From the NCBI GenBank assembly GCA_036365515.1, contig CM070876.1, positions 109,712,810 through 109,776,809 on the forward strand: a DNA stretch of 64,000 bases. The letters run 5' to 3'. The DNA is from Torymus aiolomorphi (taxonomy: Eukaryota; Arthropoda; Insecta; Hymenoptera; Torymidae). Position numbers and translations under genes: made by a program. This document shows, piece by piece, positions 63,246 to 64,000 of this stretch; position 1 is the stretch's first letter, and every line of letters begins with the position of its first letter. The notes beneath the pieces are model-generated. The model saw nothing but the letters and a program-made list of their open reading frames with translations, was not told the origin of the DNA and searched no databases.

Positions 63246-63662
63246 TTATCGCGTGGCGTCGCCACCCGATCCAAATATTTTTGAGATTAGCGTTCCGAGT
63301 ATTGGGGCGAGCAAGAGCGGTAAAAATGATCCGCCACTCTGAACAATCGATCGTTTCTTTGTGCGCCAATCGGTGTTTCCCCGGTGTACATCACTCAGCT
63401 TTCTAAGTGTGTGTTTATGTCTGCGCAATCGCCTCTTGTCGGTATCGCTCAATTTTACGACCCCTTGTAAAACGTTCAACGCGCACTCGCATATGCACTT
63501 GACGAGTGGTTTGTCGGCCGTGCGCGCGATAGCCGCTCGATGTTTCTTATCGCCGTGACAGAGTGCACTGTGGAGCGCGAGATTTTTCTTGGAAAAATGT
63601 GTACCGCGCGGGTGTATTCCGCGGCACCGGCGTCGGGCTCCGATACGACTGCCCGCTGCCAT
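63246..63662 (-). CDS. Small conserved Polinton protein with hydrophobic C-terminus
   Basis: 138 codons from ATG 63662, between the ATPase and the conserved unknown. The first 45 residues are Arg/His-rich. The middle holds KPLVKCICECALNVLQGVVK and KLSDTDKRRLRRHKHTLRKL. A basic stretch (TKKRSIVQSGG) leads to the hydrophobic SFLPLLLAPILGTLISKIFG at residues 112-131, a possible membrane or amphipathic segment. The arrangement recurs in many animal Polintons. It may be a virion or membrane-active protein; that is inference. Confidence 0.65.
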   Translation of the reverse strand: MAAGSRIGARRRCRGIHPRGTHFSKKNLALHSALCHGDKKHRAAIARTADKPLVKCICECALNVLQGVVKLSDTDKRRLRRHKHTLRKLSDVHRGNTDWRTKKRSIVQSGGSFLPLLLAPILGTLISKIFGSGGDATR

Positions 63663-63695
63663 AGTTTTTTTCCAACTGACGCACGGCTAGCGTAA

Positions 63696-64000
63696 TCAGC
63701 GTACTTTAAGGTGCTTTGGTACGTACGCGTAATGCGGCTCATGGTCGTCGGGAAAGATATTGCTACGAAATCTAAACGCGTCCAAGCAGTCCTGCGAGGG
63801 ATCGATAAAGAGATAAGAATGTGGCAAGCGCGTCGCATCGACGTACGCGTCGCGTAAAAAAAGCGAGTCCTCCGGGTGAATTTGTCGCGCCAAATGTTGT
63901 ATCTGTGCTTTGTCGCGCGGGTTTTTGAACAGCACGAGATATTTGGTATTTAAACTTATGTCGCACTGTGCCTTTCCTTTGTGAAAAACATTTTGCGTGA
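63696..64000 (-). CDS. Polinton genome-packaging ATPase (FtsK/A32-like), C-terminal part
   Basis: The frame enters from beyond 64000 and is open to TGA 63696-63698. The visible part begins TQNVFHKGKAQCDISLNTKY, the TQN being the sensor-like motif after the Walker B region of A32-type packaging ATPases, followed by LVLFKNPRDKAQIQHLARQI, FLRDAYVDATRLPHSYLFID and FRFRSNIFPD. The Walker A and B motifs lie outside the window. The enzyme would pump DNA into the capsid. No lesion in the visible 101 codons. Confidence 0.8.
   Translation of the reverse strand, partial: TQNVFHKGKAQCDISLNTKYLVLFKNPRDKAQIQHLARQIHPEDSLFLRDAYVDATRLPHSYLFIDPSQDCLDAFRFRSNIFPDDHEPHYAYVPKHLKVR

Larger units (their letters stand above)
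54040..64000 (-). mobile_element. Polinton/Maverick (adintovirus-like) element, left part
   Basis: A co-oriented block of genes with the Polinton set: packaging ATPase, retroviral-type integrase with chromodomain, penton-like minor capsid, pX/pVI-like protein, major capsid protein, adenain-type protease and conserved small genes. It continues past 64000; neither PolB nor a terminal inverted repeat pair can be seen, and the left border at about 54040 is only an estimate from the end of the coding-like sequence. GC content is higher than in the surroundings. Several genes are broken, so it is an endogenous relic rather than an active element. 54055-54363 holds a GC-rich frame on the plus strand that I do not support. 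Confidence 0.85.

Noticed and set aside
63476..63838. 120-codon minus-strand frame across the ATPase end and small-protein start
   Set aside because: Overlaps two better supported genes in another phase and has no conserved character.

Overview
This 64-kb window looks like repeat-dense, AT-rich nuclear DNA of an arthropod, most likely an insect. No conserved single-copy host gene could be recognised. The organism call rests on the mix of element families (BEL/Pao, gypsy, GIY-YIG Penelope-like elements, DD41D and DD34D Tc1/mariner, Helitron, Polinton), long TA, GT and GA microsatellites, and the absence of bacterial gene organisation. A parasitoid hymenopteran would fit, but nothing here proves it.

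Layout. 0-1.3 kb: an internally deleted BEL/Pao copy. 2.2-5.5 kb: a DD41D Tc1/mariner element with long, internally repetitive terminal inverted repeats. 5.5-7.4 kb: a cluster of small (TA)n-flanked elements with inverted short repeat arms. 7.6-7.9 kb: a very long GC/GT tract. 9.9-12 kb: a 5'-truncated Penelope-like element (PLE) abutting a decayed BEL/Pao element (12-18 kb). 18-18.7 kb: a Helitron helicase fragment. 19.4-30.6 kb: a large foldback repeat split by a young gypsy element (LTRs near identical, 4-bp target duplication). 31.2-34.3 kb: a second DD41D element. 34.5-38.4 kb: a third long-TIR DNA transposon with an uncertain DDE-like transposase. 38.4-46 kb: MITEs, foldbacks and tandem arrays. 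46.3-50.4 kb: two PLE copies head to head as a 4-kb palindrome. 51.2-52.1 kb: a mariner. 53.2-53.8 kb: a decayed zinc-knuckle gag.

54-64 kb: the left part of an endogenous Polinton/Maverick (adintovirus-like) element, transcribed leftwards and running off the right edge. Order on the minus strand: packaging ATPase (C-terminal part), small hydrophobic-tail protein, conserved unknown, integrase with chromodomain, penton-like minor capsid, pVI/pX-like basic protein, major capsid protein, RNase-H-like unknown, small acidic unknown, adenain-type protease, then several short accessory frames. The capsid genes and the visible ATPase portion are open. Integrase, protease and two small genes carry nonsense or frameshift lesions, so this is a fossil or partly retained copy. 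No PolB is visible in the window.

The most noteworthy patterns are: a family of (TA)n-flanked small elements sharing a core around GACTAAAGAAATA while each carries its own private repeat word in both arms; a textbook -1 frameshift signal (GGGAAAC, 7-nt spacer, 9-bp stem) at the gypsy gag/pol junction; hammerhead-ribozyme-like folds at PLE termini; nuclear-receptor-type TCAAGGTCA words dense in the TIRs of three transposons; and unannotated accessory reading frames, one with an SV40-like nuclear localisation signal, at the Polinton left end. All coordinates, motif matches and lesions were read by eye; no database search or alignment was run.
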